From positions 1 through 24,588 of the forward strand of contig JAAAJB010000536.1 of the NCBI GenBank assembly GCA_016098155.1: a DNA stretch of 24,588 nucleotides, in the 5' to 3' direction. Shown here one piece after another: positions 1-11,833 of this stretch. Under the pieces are notes generated by a model, which was given only the letters and a program-made list of their open reading frames with translations, ran no database searches and was not told where the DNA came from. The stretch is from Actinomortierella ambigua (taxonomy: Eukaryota > Mortierellomycota > Mortierellomycetes > Mortierellales > Mortierellaceae). Numbering within the stretch: position 1 is the first letter of the stretch; each line of letters begins with the position of its first letter. The position numbers were made by a program, and so were the translations under genes.

Positions 1-1426
1 GTGTGTGTGTATGTGTGTGTGTCTCTCTCCTGTCTTCTTCTCAGCTCATATGACTGCTTGGTCAAGGTGTCTGTCGTAGTACAAGACCAGAATGCATGAA
101 GGTGGCTATGAGTGGATGTTTTTGTTTTGATTTTAGCAATCACACAAACCACAACCCTCTCTAAAATTGTGGCATAATAACCCCCATATGACCAAAGCAA
201 GTTGGGCCATCTCGTGTGTCTGTGTTTTCTTTTCCTTTCCTTTCATCCTGGCTTCGCAGTTTCTTCTTCAAGCTACATGTCACTCTGCAATGTGGGGTCC
301 AGCAAGTTTCAAGGGTGACTACGAGGCGTTCCTTTCAGCCACGCGTCGCGTATCCTGCCTCCCCTTGCCCTGGCCCCTGGCCCTGGCCGAAAAAAAGGCC
401 ATTCATGCAAATAATATGGTATGCGGCTGCCACATGGGCTAGCTGCTCACTTGCTTCTTGCCTTTTCCCCCTACTTCCCTCCCCCCCCCCAAAAAAAACC
501 CATCTCAGTCGTGTGGAATGAGATGTCGCAGCAGGAAGAAACACACACTGAACACATAGACTATGTAGAAGGACAACAAAAGCATCAGGTGGCGGCTCAG
601 ACCATCAGGGCCTTTGAGACAATAATTATGTGAGAACACTACTATTGTGCATTTTACCAAAAAAAAAAAAATGCCCAGGCACGTCGTTTTATTGACTGCA
701 TGGTCAATCACAGAACTGAATAGAAGGAACGGACGCGAGTGGAGCGGCAGCAGCAGTGGCTCGAGGACCTGACACAAGCCTCACAAACACTGTAATTCGA
801 AATGTACCAATACTCCAATTTCATTGTCAACAGAGCTGGGCCAAACTGTTGCCCCTTTCCTCGTTGGGCTCATTATTGATTTTTATGTCATCTTCCTCTT
901 TAAACAACAGGCACCGAGACTGTGCCTGTTTAGGAAGAGAGAGCTGGTGGATAAGCAGAGAGCGCGACAGAGATGGAGAGTTGACAGGAGGGATGGAGGG
1001 GCATGTGAGATCAAAAAGGCTATTGCTCTCTTCAACGAGTTTAACAAGGAAGACGGGAAAGGAAGGGAGGAAGGGAGGAAGGATGGAAGGAAGGAAGGGA
1101 GAAGAGGTGATGAGCGGCTACTGTCTTTCTTTCTTTCATTCCCACTTCCTTCTTCACCGAATCGAAACACCACTGTGTGTGTGTGTGTGCTCATGAGCAC
1201 TTTTTTTCAGTAGAAGTAGTAGTTGAGTGTAGGCGGAAGGAGCACACTGCCTGCCAGTCTGATTTTTCTTTTGCGCGTCTCTCCCATAGCTGTGGCACAC
1301 AGACAAAACAGTCACGTGCGCGCCTGGTGAGGGTGGCCGTTCTTCACCTTTGAACACAACCAACCCCCCTTCCCCTTTTTGCATCACCCATCTTTCTACA
1401 CCTCTTCACCTCCACACACTTTCATC
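1..1426. other. Gene-poor region upstream of the Rab11 gene
   Basis: No conserved coding region was recognised on either strand. The stretch holds low-complexity sequence: a GT tract at the left edge (1-22), a C-then-A homopolymer junction near 481-498, an A run near 660-671, a GGAA-type purine tract (about 1044-1107) and a second GT tract (about 1174-1189). The last 60 bases before the start codon are C/T-rich, as in many fungal leaders. A CACGTG E-box-like palindrome lies at 1313-1318, but one 6-mer is weak evidence. The open frames here are short, low in complexity and match no family I know. Confidence 0.6.
1044..1107. repeat. Purine-rich GGAA/GGGA microsatellite
   Basis: Imperfect repeats of GGAA and GGGA fill this stretch, so one strand is almost pure purine. 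It lies about 320 bp upstream of the Rab11 start codon. It could be ordinary replication slippage or a nucleosome-free element; the sequence alone does not decide. Confidence 0.75.
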
Positions 1427-3408
<1,982 letters not shown>

Positions 3409-3554
3409 ACAAAGACAGTAATCTTGTTTATTTCTTTGACGAGGAAAACCATCGTGTACAGATCATACCAGCTTCTTGAAATCCCCTTCCCCCTCAAAGG
3501 CATCTCCAACACTTCATTAGAACCAATCCAACCCTCATGTCAAGTTTTTGACCA

Positions 3555-3560
3555 AATAAA
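3555..3560 (+). terminator. Poly(A) signal AATAAA for the Rab11 gene
   Basis: A canonical AATAAA hexamer lies 147 bp after the Rab11 stop codon. Cleavage would be expected 10-30 bp downstream, close to where the opposing LYC1 transcript also ends. Confidence 0.7.
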
Positions 3561-3609
3561 AAGACTCAGAATGCACTGGAACGCTACCATTTCGCCCAAT
3601 GGCGTGATA

Positions 3610-3615
3610 TTTATT
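3610..3615 (-). terminator. Poly(A) signal AATAAA for the LYC1 gene
   Basis: The minus strand reads AATAAA here, 65 bp after the LYC1 stop codon. It faces the Rab11 signal at 3555-3560, leaving only 49 bp between the two hexamers. Confidence 0.7.
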
Positions 3616-3679
3616 CACTTTTAGGGCTGAGATAAGCTTACGAACACCACCCCCAACCTTGAGCGAGGAAATGACGACG

Positions 3680-5072
3680 TTAACACCTGGTAAAAGGAGA
3701 AAAAAAAAGAAAGGGTATTGAGAGGAATGTGAGTTCTTTCTTTGCCACCATTTAGAGACGAAATGATCCGCTTCGTACCTCCCTGAACCCTTTCTTTTTT
3801 TTTTTTTATAGTGTATAATCTCGTACCAGGCATAATAGTTGTTGAGGATCCACTCCACTTTCTTGCCAGCATCCTTTTCCTGGCAGAGTCCCAAGCTTGG
3901 CAGGGTCGAAGAGCGCGTCACGCCCTGGAGACCAGTCCATTGCTCGAGCAGAGGGTCGTGGTTCCAGGCTACGACCTTGGAAAGCCCCCACTTTCTCGCT
4001 TCGTCCACAGCGCGTTCGATCAGCGCGCGTGCCTGGCCGGGCTGATCGGCCTTGAAGCGGGTGCGAATCAGCGTCAGCTGATCGTGCAGCAAGTCATGAT
4101 ACCACAATACAAACTGGTCCTGGTCCTCGACCGAGACGACGCCCAGATCGGTAATTTTGTCGGCTTTGTTGAGAATTCGTTCTCCAACAAAGCTCGCACG
4201 TGCGTGCAACCACCGGACACAGTTTGGCTCGGGTACCAAGGCGGCCAGGACAGTGGTGTCTTTGTCCATACTGCCGTTGTTGCTGTTGCTGTTGCTGTTC
4301 AAGCGGCCGACAAGCTCGGCCTTAAGGAGCTCGGCATCGCGGGTCAGGATGGCCTCCAAATCCTTGTCCTGCACGGTGTTTGTCGAAGAGGAAGACGGCG
4401 ATACCCATGTCTCTGGAAAAGTGGTCGACACAGGGATGATCAATTCATCAGACCGATGGACTGTCCATCCGAGGCGCCCATAATAGTTGGGACCAACATC
4501 CGAGTACAGGTACGAGACCTCGGCACCCATCTCCTTTGCCTTTTGCCAGATAGCCCTAAGATTCGTGTCCCAGCCAAGATAAAAAAAAAATGTGTGAGCA
4601 CCTTTTTTTTTGTTCGGTGTGTCGGTGTATCTTGCAGCTTGAAAGGAAGGTAGGGTGGCTCTTACTTCATCAAAAAGCTGCCATATCCGTAAGAGCGAAA
4701 CTTCTCGGGTGTAAACACCGACGCGATACTGATTGCCAGGACTTCATGCACTTGACCGTCTTCCTTCCGCGCAATCCATGCAGGGCGTTCAAAGGTCTCC
4801 AGAGCAGACAGGATCGTTTCTGGATCGACATCCTTGTCCGAACCTGGGTTGGCCCGCTGCCGGGGGACGACGATCCACGTTTTGATGCCGCCATCACGGG
4901 TAAGGTCTTGACTCTGCAAGTGCCGCTCACGGTCCAAGTAAGCGTCCAGATTGGTGTCCTTGCCCCACTCGGCCTTGTTGTTGAGCCAGGTACGCTCGAT
5001 TAGGTCCGTGCGGGTCGCCTGCACAACCTCAACCTCGTCAAGGGGGTATGGAATGGGAGCCTTTGAGGTCAT
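3680..5072 (-). CDS. LYC1: LYC1-type GNAT N-acetyltransferase
   Basis: The exons, in transcript order, are 5072-4666, 4555-3827 and 3686-3680, encoding 380 residues. The N-terminal half is a GNAT fold. The acetyl-CoA loop FRSYGYGSFLMK is followed, across intron 1, by AIWQKAKEMGAEVSYLYSD and then VGPNYYGRLGW, the hallmark order of LYC1 proteins. The C-terminal half carries the LYC1-specific region and ends NNYYAWC, a typical LYC1 ending that is only recovered with the last splice. In Yarrowia, LYC1 is the lysine N6-acetyltransferase starting lysine breakdown; most fungal homologues have no proven substrate, so the reaction here is inferred. The first in-frame ATG is at 5072; the frame stays open upstream but has no earlier ATG. 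A TATAAAT box lies about 115 bp upstream. The last coding exon is only 7 nt. Confidence 0.93.
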
Positions 5073-5185
5073 GATGTTGACAAGAGTTGAATGAATGAGA
5101 ATTGCAAATGCGGTATTGTCTCCCTGGTACAGGGTTTCCTTAAGGTTGTCTTGGTTGGTGAGTGAGGGCAACACCTAGCACGGGC

Positions 5186-5192
5186 ATTTATA
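5186..5192 (-). promoter_or_regulatory. TATA box of the LYC1 gene
   Basis: The minus strand reads TATAAAT here, about 115 bp upstream of the LYC1 ATG. Initiation about 30 bp downstream would give a leader of roughly 85-90 nt with no ATG before the chosen start. Confidence 0.6.
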
Positions 5193-5629
5193 CATCTTGG
5201 TTGTGTGGCGCTTTTGACGAGCCGAGCTTCAATTGCTCCAATACCCACTGCGGAGTGTGCCGATCGGAACCATACCATCCTGGGAATAGTTTATGGTCGT
5301 CTTTTCAACCGAACAAGGAAACCATGTTCCTTTTGTGGGACAGAAGGAGACGACTCTGTAACCTCGGCGCGTTTGTCATGTAGGCAAGCACGTATGATAC
5401 TCTAAGAAGGATACCTGCCAAAGCTATTTGGATGTTTATGAACTTCTTTGTTCTGTGAGGATCTCGACCATGGGGGGAGGGTCCCTGCAGGTCACTGAGG
5501 ACACACCTGGACTGTTTCTCTTCTCGCTTGTTCTCTTCTTGGCAGGGACAGCTGATCTCTGCTTTGGGAGTGGGAGTGACTAAAAAATCCTGGATTGACC
5601 GATGATTAAGGGTGGGCACAAAAGTTGCG

Positions 5630-5637
5630 TATATAAA
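5630..5637 (+). promoter_or_regulatory. TATA box of the AF10-like gene
   Basis: TATATAAA lies upstream of a C/T-rich, ATG-free stretch (about 5665-5930) that ends in a strong splice donor. The layout fits a promoter followed by a non-coding first exon. Confidence 0.6.
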
Positions 5638-5930
5638 CCATGGTAAACCCAAAAATTCAGGCCTTCAAACTCTTCTCTCCGCTTTCTCGGTTGAAGGAGA
5701 TTTTTTTTTTTTTTTCGTCTCAATCAAACGGAGTATTGTCGTAGTGCAAGCCCCAGTTCCGCAAACATACACACTCAACACCCTCTTTCCCCAACTCTTC
5801 TTTGCCTCCCCTCACTCCTCCCCTTTTCTTGGCATTCCTCCATCTTACCTCTACAGCTCCTCTGCTCTAACCAACGACTCTCTCTACTCTGAGGAGCACT
5901 GCTGCCTGTATCAGAAACCATCTAGAACCA

Positions 5931-6397
5931 GTAAGTTAGTTATTGTCATGTGGGTGCCTGACTGTAAATTGTTGTTTCCCAATCACACTCAAGAAAGGGG
6001 GAAGGGAGGTGAAGCATGCGTACACGTTCAACAGGGGATGGGAAGTGAGTGAGGTGGTGTAGTAGTGTAGTATTGTGCCTAGCTATTTTGGCGATGACGT
6101 CTCAGAATGGTCCTGAAGCAAGCTTTCGTTGTTTGTTGTTTTGATGTGGATCCAGCCTCAAGCACCGGAGACCCAAAGGGGCATTCACCGGGGAGGGTGA
6201 AGTGGTGGAGCGAGGGGTGGATTGAAAAGTGGATTGAGGAGTGGAGATGTTGGAGAGGTACCCTCCAGCCAAACATGTAGTGGTGTACGATAACAATAAG
6301 AAGAAGAAAAAAGATATTGCTCAGACCACGCCATGTGTTGTCTAACCTTGTCTCGTCTCTGCTTTCGACTATCCTTCCTGCTCGTCATGGGCTGCAG
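5931..6397 (+). other. Probable 5'UTR intron of the AF10-like gene
   Basis: A near-consensus donor (GTAAGTTA) at 5931 follows a long ATG-free leader. A pyrimidine-rich acceptor ending CTGCAG closes at 6397, 32 bp before the proposed ATG. A branch-like CTAAC lies near 6342. Splicing removes all ATGs present between donor and acceptor. No transcript data support it, so this is inferred from splice signals and from the distance between TATA box and start codon. Confidence 0.5.
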
Positions 6398-6429
6398 CAC
6401 AACCATCATCGACACCCCTTCTATGCGCC

Positions 6430-9400
6430 ATGGCCGATACCGACAGCACTCCCTCCACACCGGCAGAGGTAAATGAAGATGCCCTCTCTTTTGATTGCTC
6501 TGCATACCCGAACTCTGGGCAAATAGCCCGATGTAGGAGGAGGGGGCGGGAAAGACAGTTTTCGACAGACAGAAAATCAAAAGCCCAATCCGACGAACCC
6601 CCTCTCCTGGTTCCAGCAACGGTCTCCTTCACACCAATGCACAAGTAGGACTAAAGCGCCGATAATCAGCTTCATGGGCACGATACATATTGGGTGAATA
6701 ACCCCCCCCCCACCTCATCCTGTCCTCTACTTTGTCCTTCTGTCGCTATTTTTTTTTTTTTTTGGTCCACTTGTTACACGCGGCGCACCGTGTGGGTGGT
6801 GCAAAGTGGACAGGATGCAGGTGGCAGGCTCGGCTTCTACAAGTCATCTTCCTCGCCCACCAACCCCAAGTCTCCCCACTCCTTTTGCTCTACTGCGAGG
6901 ATCTCTTTCTCCTCCGCCTTCTCTTTCCTCCTTCGCTCTCCCCCCATCCCCCTTTTTTACGCCTCTTCTACTGGTGGGCAAAGGTCCACGAATAGATGTG
7001 GGTGAGATGTGGTGCTTGGGAAGTTGGGCCAAACGCACCTTGGTATTCGCACAAAGAATACAGATATGGGAGGACAAATGAGCCTGACTTGTCTCGAATA
7101 GTAGGGAAGAAGTTCGTGGAAGGGGAGGTCAAAAGCCAGGATTTCGAAATCGGATTCATTCATTCCTCCATGAAAACCAAAGCTACCATGGCTAACACAA
7201 AACCCTTATCCGCTTTACTCTGATAGACTGATTGCCTCGTATGTGGGTCTGGCAAGTCGACGCCAAAGAACGAGATTCTCTTTTGTGACGGACCAAGTAA
7301 GGGCGCTCTCAAGACTGAAATTATCTATACTCTGTTGCACAGCCGACTACATCATGGACATGGGCTAAAATTACCCCACAAAAGACTCACCTCAATCCAC
7401 AACACTCGTTTATCGTTTCCCCAACCTTGTACTTGATTGACACCGCTTCCACCAGATTGTGATATCCCCGTGCACCAAAGGTGTTATGGAGTGCCAGTAG
7501 TTCCAGAAGGCAATTGGTATTGCCAACGATGCGAGGATCGTGTCTCTGCTCAAAATACGGTAAGCTGATGGTTCTTTTATCTGCTCTTTTTTTCTTGGGA
7601 AATGAACTGTCTACTGACTCTGAACATTTGTTTGAACCAATAATATGAACTAAAATAGCCTGCCTGCTGTTGCCCGACAAAGTCTGGAGCCTTCAAGCGC
7701 ACGAATATACCAAACCAATACATCCATGTTGCCTGCGCCCGATTCCAGCCCACGTTGGACGCCACCAAGGACCCGATTGTCTTTGACCGTAGCTTAGCCC
7801 GCAAGCAACCATGCTCGCTTTGTGGATCTGACTATGGAATTGTCGCCACCTGCCATGAAGTAGGCTGTGGCAATACCATGCATGTCACGTGCGCCTTGAA
7901 TGCGTCGCTTATGACCAAGGGCACCAAGCGCAACGAGATATACTGTCAAGCCCACCGCGATGCAAGTATCCTCAACAAGGTGATGCGGGCTGCAGGCAGC
8001 TCCAGCCATCGTCACCAGACGGCGACTGACAATGATCCTAGACGAGGCTCGGCAACGAAGCGCTCGTCATCATCCCATGGCAAGTCACTGTTCCCTTCGC
8101 GATCATCCAAACGTGCCAAGTATTACGGCGAGTCCTCCGACTCAAATGAGGACAGCGACGATGAGTCTGATGCAGAGCATGATCATGAGGAGGAGGATGA
8201 GGAGATGGAAGAGGAGAATGAAGAAGAACTCGAGCGTGGAGGCAACAGCAACACGACACGTCGATCACCCAACTCTGGCGCTTCGTCATGGAGTGGTCAA
8301 TCGAGTGGCGCCCACTCCACCGCCACCAACAACAATAACGCCAACACCAATACCAGCTCGACTGGCACCCGCAAGTTGAAGCGGCCAGGCATAAGTCGGC
8401 AAAAGAGTCGCCGGTCAGAGTCAGATTCAGATGCCGTTGTCGAGGACGAGGAGGACGATGATGATGATGGGGCAGCGCTCGGAAGTTCGTCGAGTAGCAG
8501 CAGCCACAGCGTGTCACCGCAGCGCAAGAACCAACCTCGAGCCGAGAACCCAGAAAACTCGACGAGACAGCGATTACTCCAGCAGCTAGCACAGAAGAAA
8601 AAATCTGGGGCAAGCGGCGCAGGAAACAACGGCAGTAATGTTAGCAGCAGCTTTGGCTCTAGACCTGGAGGGCTGGCGGGCATGAATATCCGAACGCTCG
8701 GCAATGCAGGACCCCCACCGCCCTCCCCAACCATACTTGCAGGAACCAAGCTGGGAAGCACGCAGTATACCAATAGTAGTCAAGGATCGCCTCTTTTAGG
8801 ATCGGCTGAGAGATTCCCTGTAAGTTGACTTTCCTACTGTTTTCATCTCGCGAGAGAAAAAAAATGCACTCTACTTGGGCAAACAGCGCATCCATTGACA
8901 TCCTTCTTTTCTCTACGTCATAGAATACCGAAAACAGACGACCATCTGCGCTCCCGCCATCCTTGAGCGGGTACTCAAACCCAAGCTCGCCAGTTCAGCC
9001 ACGGTTCCAGCACGAGCGAGCATCACCCAAAATGGGTACTCTACCTGCATTTGCTCCGCCCTCTTCCTCAAGTGCGTCAATAGCCCCTGGCCCCACCAAG
9101 CAGAACAGTAGTCTTGGTAGCCAGGGCAGTTTTGAACAAACCAATGGTCATAACTCTCACTATCACCATCACCATCAGCAGCAGCAACAACATCATCACC
9201 ACCATCAGCAACAACAGCACCATCACCAGCAACAGCACCAGCAGCACCAACAGCATTCCTATTCGTCTGACGAAGCTGCAAAGAATGCTGTCCTGCGCCA
9301 AAATCTGATTCAGATCTTCAACTTTCTTCAGATTGCCGTTCCAGCACCGACCGCGACACCACCTTCGTCCGCATTACCGACAGGGACGGGTACAAACGGC

Positions 9401-9661
9401 GTCCAGCAGAATGGGGCTCCTCTGGCCGTCGCCGACGGAACGGGCTACGGTAGTAGCGGTGGTGGCGGTATGATCGAGTTCCAACCTGATCGCCTGGATA
9501 GCTATGTTCAGGCCCTCCGGGATTCGATTTTGGGTCCCGACGAGACAAAGGGCAAACAACAACCACCCTCGACGGAGATGAGTAAATCGAGGGAAATGGT
9601 GCAGGATGCTAAAAAGCGCAACATGATTATCGACCGAGTCCTTCGTGAAGTAGGCATCTGA
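6430..9661 (+). CDS. AF10/AF17-like PHD and extended-PHD chromatin protein
   Basis: The exons are 6430-6468, 7227-7296, 7456-7559, 7659-8819 and 8924-9661, giving 703 residues. A PHD finger starts almost at the N-terminus (CLVC at 16-19, FCDGPNC at 32-38, HQRCYGV at 43-49, CQRC at 59-62). The extended PHD follows: [39 protein letters not shown] and YCQAHRD. This order, with no enhancer-of-polycomb region ahead, matches animal AF10/AF17 better than BRPF, JADE or yeast Nto1. The rest is mostly disordered: acidic and Ser/Asn-rich tracts, a His/Gln tract (9156-9257), and a predicted helical end with [13 protein letters not shown]. Animal AF10 binds histone H3 and is a DOT1L cofactor; that role here is inference. 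Intron 1 is long (758 nt), so exon 1 is the least certain part. The start has a strong context (GCCATGG). Confidence 0.85.
9156..9257 (+). repeat. CAN-repeat tract encoding a His/Gln-rich run
   Basis: Imperfect CAT/CAC and CAG/CAA codons alternate here inside the last exon of the AF10-like gene, giving about 30 residues that are almost only histidine and glutamine. Such tracts expand by slippage and often mediate self-association. The interruptions show this is not a pure microsatellite. Confidence 0.9.
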
Positions 9662-9785
9662 AGAAACTTCCTTACTACCCCTCCTTTTTTTTGGTAAAAA
9701 AAATACTTTCCTTGTACTTTAAGAACAACCTGCCTTTTTGTTTTCCCCCTCCCCCACATGCACACACACATATATACAAAAAAAC

Positions 9786-9791
9786 AATAAA
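9786..9791 (+). terminator. Poly(A) signal AATAAA of the AF10-like gene
   Basis: A canonical hexamer lies 125 bp after the stop codon, preceded by a T-rich and CA-rich 3'UTR. It lies 135 bp from the stop codon of the opposing PAF1 gene. No clear AATAAA was found for PAF1 on the other strand. Confidence 0.7.
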
Positions 9792-9925
9792 ATATAGACA
9801 TTACTTTTACTTCCGCTCCATGGCAATGTTTTGGTACAGCAGAGAAAGATGAAAGACTTCTTTCACTGTTGTCCTAATTGCGAATAGGGAGTGAAAGTGG
9901 AGGGACCACAGAATAGGCTACTATC

Positions 9926-11833
9926 CTACAGCAATCCTGACGCCTCCAATGACTCCCGCTTGGCCGCCTCTTCAGCTGAGTACACCCGTCGGAAAGTGGC
10001 ATCGATGTGTGTGATTGCTGTGTAGTCCATCTCATGTGTGCGCTAAAAAACATTGGTTGCAAAAAGAAAACATCAGTATCCAGGATTCCACAGATTGGAA
10101 GAACAATGATAAAACCCTGCATTGGCACAAACGATCCCCCACCCATCCAATTACCTTGTGCTTCTTGCTGAGTCGAAGCTTGGACTGAATCGGGTCATAA
10201 AACGCCTTCTTCTGTACACCCTCCCGGTTGTCGTCGTCACTGTCTCCACTCCGGAACGAAAACACAAACTGTGACAGGGCTAAGCACGGCATCGTCTGGT
10301 AAGTGCAATCGCGTTGATGCGTAAACGTCCGCACCTTGATGCCCTCTAGCAGAGCAGACGAAGAAGCGCCTCCAGCTGCGGAAGATTCCTCGCCTTCCCG
10401 TGGTGGTGTCTGTGCCGATCGGTCCAATCCATCTTCTTCGCCCTCCATCGCCAAACCGGCCACCCGTTTCCGACTGTTGACATCCCGCGCCGTCTCCTGA
10501 TCCGGAAGATAGTACGCCAGCCATGTGTCAGAGTCGTTCTGCGACGACATGGGCTTGATGAGCGCATTCGACGCCCGCTGGATTTTTCTCGATCCAGCTC
10601 CTCCCTCCTCTCCTTCGTCGTTCTTGTTCCTGTTCTTCTGACCGTGCCTTGCTCGGTCTTCCTCGGGATCAAAATCAAATGTCGCCAACGTGTAAGAATT
10701 GCCCCACACAACAAAATCTGGAAATATCGGGATCGTCTCCACTGCCTTCAGATGGCTGTGCAGCGGGTGCTTTAACGACGCCACCAACTCGGCCTCTGTA
10801 AGCGGCTCCTTGGTCTTGCCACTCCAGAACCGGTCAAACGTCTTTTCGATCGCCTTGATCTGTCCTTCACGCGACTGGTCTATCTGCACCTTCTTGTTTC
10901 TGGACAGTGATCTAAGAGGAGGAGGAGAGATGACATTGCGTTAGTTGTTGTTGTTGTTGTTTCTAGGTTAAGCAAGAAACGCGCTGCCTTGGTGAGCGAC
11001 AAGAGAAGAAAAAAAAAAGGCACACATACTCTCTATTCGCACCCTTGCCAGCACCCAGCGGCGTCTCGGAACTGATATACTCTGTACGACGCAGCCACGA
11101 GACAGCGGGCAAGCGAGCGCGAGGCATGCCAGGTGCATGACCGTTCATCATTTGTCCGTCGGCGCCTGTCGATGGCGCCGGGCTACCTGGGGTGCCAGGA
11201 GTCATAGGCGATGCTACGCCGCCGGCTGTAGCTGATGTCGGTGTCGGTGTCGCGCCACCCGCTGGAGCAGCGGCTCCATTCTGGGCCACGGCAACAATGG
11301 GCGTGTTGAGCAAGAATGTATCACGTTGATCCAAGGTGACGCCAGCTCCTCCAACGACTGCACCCCCGCCATTCGCCACTGCCGCTGCTGCTGCCGCTGC
11401 TGCTGCTGCTGCTGCTGCCTGATGTTGAGCAGCGCCGGATTCGTTGAAATAGTTGCCCATCTCGACCAGGTCGATGGGCATGCCCAGCTGATGGTCCAGC
11501 AAGAGATCATTCATGCTCGTGTCAGCCAGTCCGGTTGCCTGGTACTTGATGTACCGGTCCATCGATGATGGCAATGCCAGCAGCTTGGGCGCAAATGGCG
11601 GCAGTGGCAGGTTGTTTCTGTAGCGGGTCTTGCACAGAAACTCGCTTCCAAATTTCCTAGGCAAGGTGCGTTCATAGAGTGGATAGAAAGACAGCAATAA
11701 AAAAAAACAATAGCCAAATGGGAGATGTGGGTAGAGGTTGTCAGTTGTCAAGTTGCCGATCGTTGGGTAGTTTTCCACATGTCCATCTTTTCGTATGGGG
11801 GGATGTTCACTACTTTTTGTGTGGCTGTGACAT
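9926..11833 (-). CDS. PAF1: PAF1, core subunit of the Paf1 transcription elongation complex
   Basis: The exons, in transcript order, are 11833-11814, 11656-11030, 10911-10155 and 10042-9926, giving 506 residues. Family signatures appear in order: SEFLCKTRYRNNLPLPPFAP, MDRYIKYQATGLADTS, LGMPIDL, VSWLRRTEYIS, QIKAIEKTF, IPIFPDFVVWGNSY, DTWLAYYLPD, TFTHQRDCTYQ, QFVFSFRSGD and LRLSKKHK. Known role: with Ctr9, Leo1, Cdc73 and Rtf1 it rides on RNA polymerase II and is needed for H2B ubiquitylation and H3K4/K79 methylation. The first exon has only 20 coding bases (MSQPHKK); it was chosen because its splice restores the K/F-G-SEFLCK opening. Its donor, GTAGTG, is weak. A low-complexity insert of about 120 residues (poly-Ala, Gly, Pro, Thr) lies between LGMPIDL and the WLRRTEYIS motif. 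The protein ends with an AEEAAKRESLEASGLL tail. Confidence 0.93.
11381..11420 (-). repeat. GCA repeat encoding 13 alanines in PAF1
   Basis: On the coding strand GCA codons, broken by two GCG, give an unbroken run of 13 alanines after QHQ. It lies in a part of PAF1 that is absent or short in animal and yeast homologues, so it is probably a slippage expansion in a disordered loop. The two GCG interruptions should stabilise it. Confidence 0.9.

Larger units (their letters stand above)
5073..5640. other. Divergent upstream region between LYC1 and the AF10-like gene
   Basis: This interval separates two genes transcribed away from each other. It contains a TATA box for each strand (5186-5192 minus, 5630-5637 plus) and no recognisable coding sequence. 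It probably acts as a two-way promoter, although nothing in the sequence shows that the two genes are co-regulated. Confidence 0.6.

Noticed and set aside
1..1426. Possible gene upstream of Rab11
   Set aside because: All frames are short, overlap microsatellites and homopolymers, and show no family motifs.
4662..5174. Longer N-terminus for LYC1 starting at 5174
   Set aside because: The codon there is GTG, not ATG. The first in-frame ATG is at 5072, which also fits the TATA box distance.
6996..7223. 75-codon frame ahead of the PHD exon as part of the AF10-like gene
   Set aside because: It is in the same frame but ends in TGA immediately before the TAG acceptor, has no family similarity and sits inside intron 1.
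9077..9301. Hydrophobic minus-strand frame rich in Leu/Val/Met
   Set aside because: It is the antisense reading of the His/Gln codon tract of the AF10-like gene.
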